Shown here: positions 36,287-45,755 of the stretch, piece after piece | Layout of the letters: each line of letters opens with the position of its first letter | Numbering within the stretch: the first letter of the stretch is position 1 | NCBI GenBank assembly: GCA_046345315.1 | Contig: JBKDKA010000232.1 | Span: 1 to 64,000, forward strand | Source of the DNA: F1-80-MAGs062 sp046345315 | GTDB taxonomy: Bacteria > Planctomycetota > Planctomycetia > Planctomycetales > Planctomycetaceae | Length of the DNA: 64,000 nt | Direction: 5' to 3' | Program-made: the position numbers and the translations under genes | Notes under the pieces: generated by a model | The model's database searches: none | Told to the model about the DNA's origin: nothing | What the model saw: the letters and a program-made list of their open reading frames with translations, nothing else

Positions 36287-36739
36287 ATGAACCGGGACTC
36301 GGATTCGAGCGAACGACCTCCGATGTCAGTCTCTTCGAGGCAACTGCTGCTCGCATTGCCTGTCGGGATACTGATCGTATTTATTGTGGCCGTTCGCCTG
36401 AATCCGGATCACCGAGGTTTCGGAACTCATCAACAGCTGGGTCTTCCTCCATGTGCATTTCGAGTGCTCACCGGAATGAAGTGTCCCCAGTGCGGAATGA
36501 CGACCAGTTTTGCCTTCCTGGTTCGCGGTGACGTGTCAGCGTCACTTCACGCGAACTCGGCGGGAATTGTTCTGGCTCCGCTGTTGATGCTGGTCGGAAT
36601 TGTCAGTCTGATCTCCGGGATCATGGGCAGAAGAATTCCTCTGAAGGATCCCCTGAAGTGGATTTCAGCCGGTGGCATCGGGTTTCTGGTTTTGAATTTT
36701 CTGCTGTGGCTGATGCAGATACTGCCTGAAGTAATATGA
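36287..36739 (+). CDS. DUF2752 membrane protein
   Basis: A 150-residue inner-membrane protein with three hydrophobic segments (LLLALPVGILIVFIVAV; IVLAPLLMLVGIVSLISGI; GIGFLVLNFLLWLMQIL) and the DUF2752 hallmark FRVLTGMKCPQCGMTTSF between the first two. Function of the family is unknown; the CPxCGMT motif may bind metal. The start at 36287 is the last ATG that keeps a short cytoplasmic tail; upstream in-frame codons look non-coding. The next lipoprotein gene starts 57 bases downstream. Confidence 0.78.
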   Translation: MNRDSDSSERPPMSVSSRQLLLALPVGILIVFIVAVRLNPDHRGFGTHQQLGLPPCAFRVLTGMKCPQCGMTTSFAFLVRGDVSASLHANSAGIVLAPLLMLVGIVSLISGIMGRRIPLKDPLKWISAGGIGFLVLNFLLWLMQILPEVI

Positions 36740-36796
36740 GTTCGGAAAGGATTCAGATCCTCAGGCTGGTTCTCTGACGAATGACAGGTGATTTCG

Positions 36797-37498
36797 ATGG
36801 AACGTATCACCAGCAATTCAGAACGATCTTTTCAGTGTCGGAAACGGCACTGGATCGCACTGACGCTGATCACATCGTTTGTTCTGACAACTGGTATTTC
36901 CGGTTGTTCGCTGGGAGTCATGGCGGGCAAGATGCTGATGGGAGATCCCAAGCAGAAGGCTCCGTTTCGAGCGGCCACGGGCAAGGATCTCACCAAAGGC
37001 AAGGACTCGGTTCTGATCATCTGCACCGCCCCTTACCGAATTCTCTCCGAGTTTCCTTCGCTGCAGATCGATGTGCTCGACCGAGTGACTCGAATCCTCG
37101 AGACACGAGAAGTCAAAGTGATTTCATCCGACAAGGTGGCTTCGTGGTTTGATGATCACGGCGAATGGGGCGATTTTGCGTCACTCGCAAAGGAATTCGA
37201 TGCGGATTATCTCATGAGCATCGACATCGAGAAGTTTACCCACCGGGTCCCGGACAGTGACCATCTGATGCAGGGAGCCGCTGAAGGCCGCGTCAATGTC
37301 TACAGCGTCGGTGGAAAAGAATCACTGGGACTCCGCGAAGTCTTTGAAAAGAGTTTTCAGCTTTCATTTCCGACTTCGTACCCGGTCCCGAGAGAGAATC
37401 GTTCGGAACGGATTTTCATCGAAGGGTTTCTGGATCGGCTCTCGCTGCAGCTGGCTCAGCACATGTATGACCACAAACTGAGTGAGACTGTTCACTGA
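36797..37498 (+). CDS. Lipoprotein of unknown function, tandem paralogue 1
   Basis: A 233-residue lipoprotein (signal LTLITSFVLTTGISGC). The mature part looks like one alpha/beta domain: VLIICTAPYRILSEFPSLQI, VKVISSDKVASWFDDHGEW and ADYLMSIDIEKFTHRVPDS. It shares order and pattern with the protein at 37643, so the two arose by tandem duplication. The layout (a paired-digit strand, then VYSV, then RIFIEGFLDRLSLQLAQ) resembles outer-membrane-associated lipoproteins of the GNA1162/LPP20 kind, but this is only impression. Confidence 0.65.
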   Translation: MERITSNSERSFQCRKRHWIALTLITSFVLTTGISGCSLGVMAGKMLMGDPKQKAPFRAATGKDLTKGKDSVLIICTAPYRILSEFPSLQIDVLDRVTRILETREVKVISSDKVASWFDDHGEWGDFASLAKEFDADYLMSIDIEKFTHRVPDSDHLMQGAAEGRVNVYSVGGKESLGLREVFEKSFQLSFPTSYPVPRENRSERIFIEGFLDRLSLQLAQHMYDHKLSETVH

Positions 37499-37642
37499 AG
37501 CGGTCCCACTTTTGAGCTGCGTTTCATTTCGCAGTCATAAGATCATCGTCAGGATCACGGAAGAATACGACGACCTCAGCTGCCATGGCCATGAGTGCTG
37601 TGATGTCTCGAGGACGTGAAACGGAAACAGGAAACGGGCGTC

Positions 37643-38374
37643 ATGAATTCAGGCCATGAAAGCAGATCAGAGAATCTTCACGTGGAGCTTTCACGCGATC
37701 CGGCGATTCGTCGATCTCGAAAAGCGATTCTGCTGCGTATGCTGCTCTGCCTGCTGATGCTGGGAACTGTCCCGGGATGCCAGTACATCCTGCTGCTGGG
37801 GCTGCTGATCGGGGGGCCGCCGCAGATTGAGCCGCTGTTTGAGAAGGAAACCAAACAGTCCATGACGGACAAAGACGTCCGTGTGGCTGTTGTCTGCTAC
37901 GCTCCCAACGAACTGAAGTATCAGTACGACAACATCGACCATATTCTGGCGAAGACAGTGGCCTTCCAGCTGGCTAATCACAAAATCGACGTGGTCAGTC
38001 CTGAAGAGGTACGAACCTGGCTCATCGATAATCCGGACTGGGACACACCGGACGAAGTCGGGGCTGCATTCGATGTTCGATATGTTGTCTACGTGGATAT
38101 CAGTGAATTTTCGCTTTACGAGCAGGACAGTGCGAATCTTTTTCGCGGACGCTGTGAAGCCGTCGTGAGCGTTTATGAAATGAAAACGGGTGGAGAGGGG
38201 CGGGAGATTTTTCGAACGGATCTGATTTCCGCCTTCCCGACTCAGGTACCGCGTTCTGCATCAGAAGTCAGCTACGAGACGTTTCGTCGCGATTACTTCA
38301 TGCGTCTGAGTGATGAGATCGGGCGGATGTTCTATCCGTATCTTACGGGGGATGACATCTCCAGCGCCACCTGA
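37643..38374 (+). CDS. Lipoprotein of unknown function, tandem paralogue 2
   Basis: A 243-residue lipoprotein; lipobox GTVPGC after LLRMLLCLLML. Shared pattern with the preceding gene: VRVAVVCYAPNELKYQYDNI, IDVVSPEEVRTWLIDNPDWD, VRYVVYVDISEFSLYEQDS, then FRTDLISAFPTQVPR and a final conserved helix. ATG 37643 follows an AACGGGCG stretch and gives a charged N-terminus before the hydrophobic core; an upstream in-frame ATG at 37616 is less likely. The 256-base gap to the next gene holds nothing recognised. Confidence 0.65.
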   Translation: MNSGHESRSENLHVELSRDPAIRRSRKAILLRMLLCLLMLGTVPGCQYILLLGLLIGGPPQIEPLFEKETKQSMTDKDVRVAVVCYAPNELKYQYDNIDHILAKTVAFQLANHKIDVVSPEEVRTWLIDNPDWDTPDEVGAAFDVRYVVYVDISEFSLYEQDSANLFRGRCEAVVSVYEMKTGGEGREIFRTDLISAFPTQVPRSASEVSYETFRRDYFMRLSDEIGRMFYPYLTGDDISSAT

Positions 38375-38631
38375 CCTTTCGCTTCCAGCTGTGCCGAATG
38401 GCACGGCAGCCGGTCAGGATGACGCTCAGGTGTCAACTCGAACTTCGAGACCAGGAATGTCGACGGGGCAGGATTGCAATCACTGGAATCGGTGACGATT
38501 CCGGTGCAGCAGGTCTTGAAGCGAAACGATTCCACGCGACACTTCCGGGGAACCGATTTCTGTGCGGATCACTCTCAGGACAGCATCGTCGCTGTGAGGC
38601 TGACACGGTGATCGTGGGGTGAGTGGAGGGG

Positions 38632-39414
38632 ATGTTGCCAGTGCCAGTGGATCTGCAGTCTTTCTCGGACAGTGAAGTCAGTGCATTTCGTCAGGACGGG
38701 TTTCTGATTGTCCGAAACCTGATTCCCGAAACTTATGTGCGGGTGATGTCAGAAATCACGGACCGGGATCTTCGACTGCATCAGGGAGATGTCGAGTACG
38801 AGGCAGAGCTCAACTACCCGGGTGCTCCCACTTCTCTGGAATCAGAGGGAGGTCGGACGATTCGACGGCTGAGACAGGCTGTCAGTCGTGACCCCGTGTT
38901 CGCAGAGCTTCTGAAGGAACCCTTTATCCTGCAGCGACTTCAGCAGCTGCTGGGACCGCATGTGGTCATGCCCATGGCACATCACAACTGCATCATGACG
39001 AAACAGCCGAAGTTCAGCAGTGATACCGGCTGGCACCAGGATACACGATACTGGTCGTTCCAGACGCCGGAACTCATTAATCTCTGGATTGCCCTCGGGG
39101 AGGAAAATCCTCGAAACGGCTGCCTTCAGGTTCTGCCAGGGTCTCACGTCCTGCCGATGGAACAGGTGCGTCTCGACGCAGATCTGTTTCTGGATGCTGC
39201 TCAGCCGGACAACCAGCCGCTGCTGAAAACCGCAAGATCGGTTGAACTTCAGGCGGGCGACGTACTCTTCTTTCATGCTCGTTGTTTTCATGCGGCGACA
39301 CGAAACTACACGCAGGAAACGAAAAGGTCGGTCGTCTTCACCTTCCGGTCGCTCGACAATCCTCCGAATGCCGGAACACGGTCTGCAGCGCTGCCCGAAC
39401 TACTGCTGTCGTGA
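38632..39414 (+). CDS. Phytanoyl-CoA dioxygenase (PhyH) family protein
   Basis: An Fe(II)/2-oxoglutarate oxygenase of 260 residues. The metal triad is visible: H135 and D137 in GWHQDTRYW, and H220 in CFHAATRN, followed by the Arg of KRSVVFTFRS expected to bind 2-oxoglutarate. The N-terminus FRQDGFLIVRNLIP is the common PhyH start. Substrate unknown; family members hydroxylate lipids, halogenate or act on small metabolites. Its end overlaps the convergent MMPL gene by 15 bases. A GGAGGGG ribosome site sits immediately before ATG 38632; a GTG at 38623 is the alternative. Confidence 0.85.
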   Translation: MLPVPVDLQSFSDSEVSAFRQDGFLIVRNLIPETYVRVMSEITDRDLRLHQGDVEYEAELNYPGAPTSLESEGGRTIRRLRQAVSRDPVFAELLKEPFILQRLQQLLGPHVVMPMAHHNCIMTKQPKFSSDTGWHQDTRYWSFQTPELINLWIALGEENPRNGCLQVLPGSHVLPMEQVRLDADLFLDAAQPDNQPLLKTARSVELQAGDVLFFHARCFHAATRNYTQETKRSVVFTFRSLDNPPNAGTRSAALPELLLS

Positions 39415-41982
39415 ATTGTCCGCAACGCCGTCTGCAATCGCCTCGGAAGACTGCTCTGCAGAAATGCTCGGACTTACAGCTGCGATGGCAGGTGGGTAGC
39501 CGGCCAGTCGACTGAAGATCCAGAGCCGCCCCTGCACCAGCAGCACGAGAAACGCAGGGACCATGACGGGCCGAACAACAAACGTATCGATGAGCACGCC
39601 CACTGTCAGCGCGAGTCCCAGCTGATCCATCCCGACGAGGCTTCCCGCCATGAGTGCGGAGAAAGTGCCTGCCATGATGATTCCGCAGCTGGAGATGATG
39701 CTTCCCGTCCGCTCCAGTGCCACCGTGATCCCGTGCACGGGGCCGTGGCGCTTCTGTTCTTCTTCGACTCGCGACATCAGGAAGATGTTGTAGTCTTCAC
39801 CAACGGCAATCAGAATCGTGAAGAGAAACAGTGGCACTTTCCAGTCGATCCCCGAAAAGCCAGACGGATCCAGAGCCCAGAATGCAAAGAACGTAATCCC
39901 GAGGGTGGCGAGATAACTGTAAAATACGCTGATGATAAGGTAGCCGCAGATACCTGGTCGGCGAAGCAGAACGACCAGAACCGCGTAAACACTGATAAGC
40001 ACCAGCACGTCGATGCGAATCTGGTCCCCGTCGGTAACGTCCTTGAGGTCGCTGATGTTCGGAGTCGGGCCGACGAAGGAGATTTCACTTCCTTTCAGTT
40101 CCGGCGGGAGCATTTCCGGCAGTGCATCTCGAAGCGTTCGGAATTCTTCGATACTGCTGCGGGAGAACGGATCCATTTTGAAGATCAGATCAATTCGGCA
40201 GACTGACGGGTCCTGTTTGCTGACATAGTAGTCACGAGCCAGCTTTCGCTGACCTGTCTTCTGGAGAACCGATATCCGAGGCTCCGGCCGCTGGCCCTTT
40301 GGATGAGAGAGTGACCGAATCGAGTAAAGTCCGAGCCGGTCCTTTTCCTCCACAAGTCTGTCCGTCAGGCTCCGAATCAGATTTTCGGAGGAGATGGAAT
40401 TCTTCGATCCGAAGTCAACTCCGGGCGACTTCAGCAGCAGTGAAACCGGCCCCACTTCTCCTGCCGGAAAATGAGCCTGAACTGCAGCGGTGCCCAGCAC
40501 ACTGGTTGATTCTCTCGGGAGTTCGGACAGCAGGCCGTAGCTCAGAAACCCCGTGAAGAGAACGCCGATGACTGAGAAGGGGAACAGCCCAAGCACGCTC
40601 AGCAGCCAGAGAGTTCCAGGTCTGCGTTCAATTAATCCAGCCAGTCCGCGCCAACCTGCTCCCATCACGTCTGCTCGCTGAAGTCGGTTCATCCAGCTGC
40701 TCTGAAGGAGAAACCCGGTTTCACGGCGACTGCCGGTGGCTGCCAGTCCGGGCCAGAATGCATATCGGCCGAAAAGCCGCACGATGGCCGGGGTCAGGGT
40801 CAGTGAAGCGATCAGGCAGATCATCAGGCCGAATGTAATTGCGAATCCGGCCTGTCGAAACTTTCCGAACTCGGCAAACAGCATCATTCCGATGCCAAAG
40901 ATCGTAGTTCCGGCACTCGCAGCCAGTGCGGGGCCGACGAACTGCAGTGTCTTGGCGACCGCCTCTTCAATCGTCGCCCCGTCATCTAGCTCCTCGCGAT
41001 AACGAGCCATCAAGAACAGGCCATTATCAATCCCGGCGCCGTAGACAATGACGGTGACATAGGTTTCGATTCCGTTGAACAGACTGCACCAGTTCAGGCT
41101 CGCGCCGATCGCGAGAAGATTGATGGCTACGGAAGTCGATGTGGCAACCGTAATCAGTGGAATCAGCGCCAGCAGTGGTGCACGGTAAATCACAATGAGC
41201 AGAATGATGACCAGAATGACGGTCCACTTTTCCGTTGACCGAGCACTGTCGAGAGATTCTCGAATCATGTCACGACCAAAGGTCGCTGAACCGCTCACGG
41301 CAACATCAAGCCCCGCCGGAATGATGGCTCGCCCATCCTGCCCGACCGGGATTCGAATCAGCTGCCGAAGATAACGTTCAACAGCATCGACCAGCTGGCG
41401 GTTCGCCTGATCCAGAAACTCCGTTGTCAGCTGCACGACGACAAGAGAAGCGTGTCGATCGTCGCTTACAAGAAGGTCACCAATGCGAGCGTCCTCAAAC
41501 CACTGAATGAGGTGAACCATTTCCGCGAGATCTCGCGTGACTCCTGCTCTGGCCTGTGTTACCGCTGAACTGCTTCCGGACGAACTGCGGACTCGGTTTG
41601 CATCTGCTGTTGCTTCGGAGTCTCCTGACTCATTGCGGACGTTCTTTTCTCGCATCGGAATGCCGATGAGCTGATGCAGATCAGGAACGAGCACGTCGGA
41701 AATGAAGGCGCGGTCAGCGTCTGTCAGTCCATCGGCCGAGCTCTCGCGGCGAACCACAAGCACGAGACTGCTGGCAAGAACATCGTCGGGAAAGGCACTG
41801 CGGAAATTTGCTTCCGCCTGACGACTGGGAGATGTCTCCGGAAGAAACGCGAATTCACCGTTCTGGATGACACTGGTCCACTCAGGTGACAGCGAAACGG
41901 ATAAAATCAGGACGATCAGCCACGCACCCGCAAGGAACGGTGCTCGCTTTGCTGCCAGTTCTCCCAGTCGCCCGAAAATCAT
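39400..41982 (-). CDS. MMPL/RND family exporter
   Basis: An 860-residue inner-membrane transporter built of two halves, each with one hydrophobic segment, a large periplasmic loop and five further helices. Features: VILVIILLIVIYRAPLLALI, the proton-relay region VIVYGAGIDNGLFLMARYRE in the first half and ILIAVGEDYNIFLMSRVEEE in the second. MMPL proteins export lipids, hopanoids or toxic compounds with the proton gradient; the substrate here is not predictable. No adaptor or outer-membrane partner is encoded nearby. It converges on the PhyH gene. Confidence 0.85.
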   Translation of the reverse strand: MIFGRLGELAAKRAPFLAGAWLIVLILSVSLSPEWTSVIQNGEFAFLPETSPSRQAEANFRSAFPDDVLASSLVLVVRRESSADGLTDADRAFISDVLVPDLHQLIGIPMREKNVRNESGDSEATADANRVRSSSGSSSAVTQARAGVTRDLAEMVHLIQWFEDARIGDLLVSDDRHASLVVVQLTTEFLDQANRQLVDAVERYLRQLIRIPVGQDGRAIIPAGLDVAVSGSATFGRDMIRESLDSARSTEKWTVILVIILLIVIYRAPLLALIPLITVATSTSVAINLLAIGASLNWCSLFNGIETYVTVIVYGAGIDNGLFLMARYREELDDGATIEEAVAKTLQFVGPALAASAGTTIFGIGMMLFAEFGKFRQAGFAITFGLMICLIASLTLTPAIVRLFGRYAFWPGLAATGSRRETGFLLQSSWMNRLQRADVMGAGWRGLAGLIERRPGTLWLLSVLGLFPFSVIGVLFTGFLSYGLLSELPRESTSVLGTAAVQAHFPAGEVGPVSLLLKSPGVDFGSKNSISSENLIRSLTDRLVEEKDRLGLYSIRSLSHPKGQRPEPRISVLQKTGQRKLARDYYVSKQDPSVCRIDLIFKMDPFSRSSIEEFRTLRDALPEMLPPELKGSEISFVGPTPNISDLKDVTDGDQIRIDVLVLISVYAVLVVLLRRPGICGYLIISVFYSYLATLGITFFAFWALDPSGFSGIDWKVPLFLFTILIAVGEDYNIFLMSRVEEEQKRHGPVHGITVALERTGSIISSCGIIMAGTFSALMAGSLVGMDQLGLALTVGVLIDTFVVRPVMVPAFLVLLVQGRLWIFSRLAGYPPAIAAVSPSISAEQSSEAIADGVADNSRQQ

Positions 41983-42159
41983 CGTGACAGGTTTACCCCG
42001 TTTGCCGAAGCATGGTCTTCTGAAACGCGTCCTTCTGGACAGCCGTTCGGAAAGTGAATCACGGGAATGAATCCCGTGACCAACCTGTATCTTAGCAGTG
42101 GTGAGTGATGTTCTGAAGCGGTCGAAGACTGCATTTCAGCACGAAACCAGCCTCAGGAA

Positions 42160-44079
42160 TCAGTCGAAGATTCCGTGCAGGTACCACGCACCGGTTCCCA
42201 GATCGCGATAAATCCAGAGCATGGCGGCAGATTCATCAGATACTCGGTAATAGTCCCTCTGAACCGGGGTCTCCGTCCACCATCCGGACTGGATTCGTTC
42301 CGGACCGACAATTCGTTGAACGTGAAATGAACGCCCCGGCAGGAGAAATTCCGGAGGAACCGACTGCGTTTCTCTGCGCTTTGACAGAAGAAACGGCACT
42401 GGCAGCAATCGCAGCGGTCGCGTCATCCGGAATGTGGTTTCCCCGTCAGTTTCGCTCAGAGGTGTCACAAGCCGTTCCAGAAGGCCTTCACCGGATTCTG
42501 CGGGACGATATCTTCCGACTGTCCCGTCAGCTGCACCTGACGTGCTGACTCGATCGGCTTCCTCCGGACCGGAGTCCGCAACAATCGGAAGATAACGAAC
42601 GGCATGCTCCGGACGAGCGTCGTCTGCAATCTGCACGGAGACCACACGGTCTCGGCCAAGTCGACTGCTGAGTCGATCAGCCAGCTGAGCGAGTTCATCT
42701 TCAACAGCAACATGTCGAAGTTCTCCGAACAGGTCACGCTGCTGAGCTGCCGGCATCGGTCCGGTTCGAACCTGGATGTCGATCTGCCCGACCGGTCCCG
42801 GAAATGCCATAGTCTCCAGCCGCAGACGGCAGAGCTCCTGCAGTCGTTCGAACGACTGGGTACACCGAATGAGCTCAACCGAAAGGGTGTTGTTCCGATG
42901 ATCAGGATCCTTCACCGGCCCCGGAACAGTTTCTTCCTGAATCTCCTGTGCTGAGACAGACGTCGTCGGAATGAAGCGAAAGACGGCACGCCGACAGCCA
43001 ACGCGACGTCGTTCCAGCTGCTCACAGATCTGCCTAAGCAGAAACTCCATGACCTGAAGAATCTCCTGCCGAGACTCAGCGGGAAACTCGGATTGCCATG
43101 ATGCACTCACCGGAGACAATTCCGGTAGCGGATGAATCATCTCCGGAATCATTCCATGCAGCTGGCGAAGTCGCTGCAGCCCGTCATCAGAAAGACGCGC
43201 CGGAAGATCTTCCAGTGGCAGGTCCAGAAGCTGCCGAACTGTCCGAAGTCCGAGCAGCGAAAGCGTGGACATGTCTTCAAAGTTCAGCCGTGCGGCTCGA
43301 ACCGGAAGATCCTGCATGCTGACCTGATCCAGTCCGGGTGGAGAGATCATCATCGGCAGCGGCACGGGACGGTTTTTTTTTCCGGAGCCTGCGCCACGAG
43401 CCTCCCTTTCGGCCGGATGAAGTGTTTCGTGAGCCAGTGCCCAGGAGGCAGCAACGGAGTCTGCCGTTGCAAGACAGCATTCGTATCCGGATTCCCGAAA
43501 GTCGTTCAGCAGCATCTGCGCCAGAGCGGATTCAGAACCAAACAGCGGGGCACAGCCGGTGATATCAAGCAGAAGACTGTCCGGCCAGGGCATTTCATCG
43601 AGCCCGACAATTGGTGCGTAACGTCGTGTCAGTTCCGCCGCCAGCCGCAGTTGACGGCGTTCATCCTGTGGCTTCCATTCATAAAACTGGATCGTCGGAG
43701 TTTCTGCAGAAGAGGTTCCGGAGAGTTGTTGCTGCGGATTTCGGGATGTCTGCGGCTTCCGGGTTTTCTGTTTTCGAACGGGAATCGCAAGGCTACGTGC
43801 TTCGGCGAGCGGCATTCCAGGACGAATTCCATCGCGCCACGCTGCCTCTGATACAGCGATGACGGTCGGACCTGTTCGAGCTGCCGGGAACAGATTCAGG
43901 AGATGACGCCGGTCCTGATCCGTTGCCGAACCTGTTTTTGATGAACGCTTCGGTGCACCTGTTGACGAAGCCGGAGCTGGCGTGTGGACGACCTGTCGGT
44001 CGGAAATGATCGAGTCAGCGTTTCGACGGAGCTGCTGAATCGGCCAGTTGACAAACCGAATGCACAGCACCCGTCTCAT
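42160..44079 (-). CDS. imuB: ImuB-type inactive Y-family polymerase
   Basis: A 639-residue DNA polymerase Y-family protein. The N-terminal palm region aligns with ImuB: RVLCIRFVNWPIQQL, where active Y-polymerases have an Asp that is missing here, and SLLLDITGCAPLFGSESAL. A helix-hairpin-helix-like region (LNFEDMSTLSLLGLRTVRQL) follows, then a little-finger domain. Loss of the first catalytic Asp marks it as the non-catalytic adaptor that brings the error-prone DnaE2/ImuC to the clamp during SOS mutagenesis. ATG 44079 lies 65 bases inside imuA, so the two genes are translationally coupled. No imuC is in the window. Confidence 0.82.
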   Translation of the reverse strand: MRRVLCIRFVNWPIQQLRRNADSIISDRQVVHTPAPASSTGAPKRSSKTGSATDQDRRHLLNLFPAARTGPTVIAVSEAAWRDGIRPGMPLAEARSLAIPVRKQKTRKPQTSRNPQQQLSGTSSAETPTIQFYEWKPQDERRQLRLAAELTRRYAPIVGLDEMPWPDSLLLDITGCAPLFGSESALAQMLLNDFRESGYECCLATADSVAASWALAHETLHPAEREARGAGSGKKNRPVPLPMMISPPGLDQVSMQDLPVRAARLNFEDMSTLSLLGLRTVRQLLDLPLEDLPARLSDDGLQRLRQLHGMIPEMIHPLPELSPVSASWQSEFPAESRQEILQVMEFLLRQICEQLERRRVGCRRAVFRFIPTTSVSAQEIQEETVPGPVKDPDHRNNTLSVELIRCTQSFERLQELCRLRLETMAFPGPVGQIDIQVRTGPMPAAQQRDLFGELRHVAVEDELAQLADRLSSRLGRDRVVSVQIADDARPEHAVRYLPIVADSGPEEADRVSTSGAADGTVGRYRPAESGEGLLERLVTPLSETDGETTFRMTRPLRLLPVPFLLSKRRETQSVPPEFLLPGRSFHVQRIVGPERIQSGWWTETPVQRDYYRVSDESAAMLWIYRDLGTGAWYLHGIFD

Positions 44080-44746
44080 GATCAATCTTCAGAATTGCCG
44101 GATTCGTGGGACGTATTGTGTGACGCGATCGAACCAGCCGAACCGTAATCAGCTGGTGATCTATCATATCTGAAGATGGCTCCACGGCTACCGGACGGCC
44201 TGTGGTGAGCGTCAGTCGAAGGTCTGCCCATGATGGCTGTTGAAGCACCTGAGCCGGGCGAATCAGAAACAATGTGACTCCGCTGCGTTCCACTGCCAGC
44301 TGAAGCCGACGCATAACTGTTGAGGAAACTCGATCCAGCCAGCACAGAACGACTCGAACGCCCGCCGACAGCGACGCCTGCTCCAGAGCCCAGAGACTGT
44401 CGGAGGGATGGTCAGGTCGCACCAGCAGAATTCGTGACGCGGGAATACCGCGAGACACCGCTGCCGGCAGGTGGAACTCCCCATGACTGTCAATGACCGC
44501 CAGACATCCGGACATTTTCAGAAACGGACGAATACAGGTCAGCGCAATGGAGCCAGCCAGCATTCCCGGCTGATCACTGATCCATTCGACGACAGAACCA
44601 GTGGAAAATCCATTTCCGGGAAGAATGTCATCCAGCACTTTCAGGCCGGTTTCAACCGTCTGAACCATCAGCGCTGAAGTGCGAGTCCTCTGCAGCTGCT
44701 GACGAAGCTGGCTGAGCATCACTGCTCGGTCTGGTGACGTCGTCAT
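44015..44746 (-). CDS. imuA: ImuA-type RecA-like protein
   Basis: A 243-residue RecA-fold protein in the ImuA position before imuB. Recognisable are LKVLDDILPGNGFSTGSVVEW and later RILLVRPDHPSDSLWALEQA. The Walker A lysine/threonine (GKT) is absent: the corresponding stretch reads SDQPGMLAGSIAL, so it probably does not hydrolyse ATP. ImuA binds RecA filaments and ImuB in the SOS mutasome of other bacteria. Start ATG 44746 is preferred to the upstream MLVSQ start. Palindromic copy C lies 47 bases upstream, in the promoter region; no LexA box could be recognised. Confidence 0.75.
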   Translation of the reverse strand: MTTSPDRAVMLSQLRQQLQRTRTSALMVQTVETGLKVLDDILPGNGFSTGSVVEWISDQPGMLAGSIALTCIRPFLKMSGCLAVIDSHGEFHLPAAVSRGIPASRILLVRPDHPSDSLWALEQASLSAGVRVVLCWLDRVSSTVMRRLQLAVERSGVTLFLIRPAQVLQQPSWADLRLTLTTGRPVAVEPSSDMIDHQLITVRLVRSRHTIRPTNPAILKIDHETGAVHSVCQLADSAAPSKR

Positions 44747-44792
44747 TTGAGAAACCAACAACCACAGGGAACTTCAATCTGCTGAAGGTGGT

Positions 44793-44875
44793 TTCAAAAC
44801 CGGGACTGGCTCCCGTCGGACAGGATTTCTCCCGCACATTCTGCAGCAGCAGAGGTGCACGTCCCGGCTTTGAAA
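44793..44875. repeat. Dispersed palindromic element, copy C
   Basis: Ends TTCAAAACCGGGACTGG and GTCCCGGCTTTGAAA form inverted repeats around about 50 bases; directly upstream of imuA. Same family as 1591, 16229, 52445 and 60585. Confidence 0.8.
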
Positions 44876-45072
44876 TGCGTTCTACAGATCGACATTTCCT
44901 GACACAGAACTCGGATGAATTGGTTTCCCTGCCCCACTTTCGGCGAATCGCCGATTCCCTGCCGTTCATCGACAGGACTCATTGATGCAATATCTAGCAG
45001 AATTTGCTGTTCACTGTCAACATCAACTCGAAGCCGGTATTGAACAGAGGTCAGGAGTTTCGCTCTCCCCTG

Positions 45073-45540
45073 GTTGTTTCTCCTTCGTGTCCTTCTGTGC
45101 AGAATGTTTTTCAACACGAAGATCACGAAGTACACGAAGAATCTGTGTGATCAACTAACTGATTTCCGGCAGTGCGAGGCTTCTGCGGAGCCGTCTGCGG
45201 CTGTGAAAAGAATGATTTCGCAGAGTGGGACAAGCGAGCATTGCGAGCGCTGGCTCCGCCGTTTCGCGGCTTTGATGGTGGTGTGCCTGCGCTTCGCTGG
45301 TGCCAACCTACAAAAAATCAGAGCCTTTCTGGGCTGGTCATCGTGAACGGCAAGAGCGGCTCAGCAGGAGCTTCGCCCTCCCGAAAAGTTTCTCCTTCGT
45401 GATCTCGGTGTTCTTCTGTGCAATCGGTTTTTCAACTCGAAGATCACGAAGTACACGAAGAATGCGGGGCCTGCGCTTCGCTGGTGCCAATCTACAAAAA
45501 ATCAGAGCCTTTCTGGGCTGGTCATCGTGAACGGCAATAT
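45073..45540. repeat. Nested direct repeats in the imuA upstream gap
   Basis: Two sets of direct repeats alternate. CACGAAGTACACGAAGAAT units with flanking TTTCTCCTTCGTG occur at about 45073-45143 and 45385-45462. A 70-base unit containing TCAGAGCCTTTCTGGGCTGG occurs at about 45284-45351 and 45466-45537. A TCAGCAGGAGCTTCGCCCTC segment at 45361 recurs at 51650. The stretch is non-coding. Confidence 0.75.
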
Positions 45541-45542
45541 CG

Positions 45543-45755
45543 GGGTAGCCCGGGTTGCTTGCAACCCGGGGGCCGGTACGGCCTAGGAGGTAATTCATTC
45601 TGGTGTCAGCATTCACGACTCTGCTCTGTGTCTGAAGTGCCGACCTCGATGATTCCTCCCGGACAGTCACCGAAGCCGCTATCGGAACCTGAGTCTTATC
45701 CACCAGAACCTCTTCGGCCTGCGGCCCACCGGTTGCACCGCAACCGGTGCTACCC
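45543..45755. repeat. 213-bp element with palindromic ends, copy 1
   Basis: Begins GGTAGCCCGGGTTGC...GCAACCCGG and ends CCGGTTGC...GCAACCGGTGCTACC, so each end is a hairpin and the outer bases GGTAGC/GCTACC are inverted repeats. The interior is roughly four-fifths identical to copy 2 at 46440 by eye. On the minus strand one frame stays open through both copies. It looks like a non-autonomous mobile unit. Confidence 0.8.
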
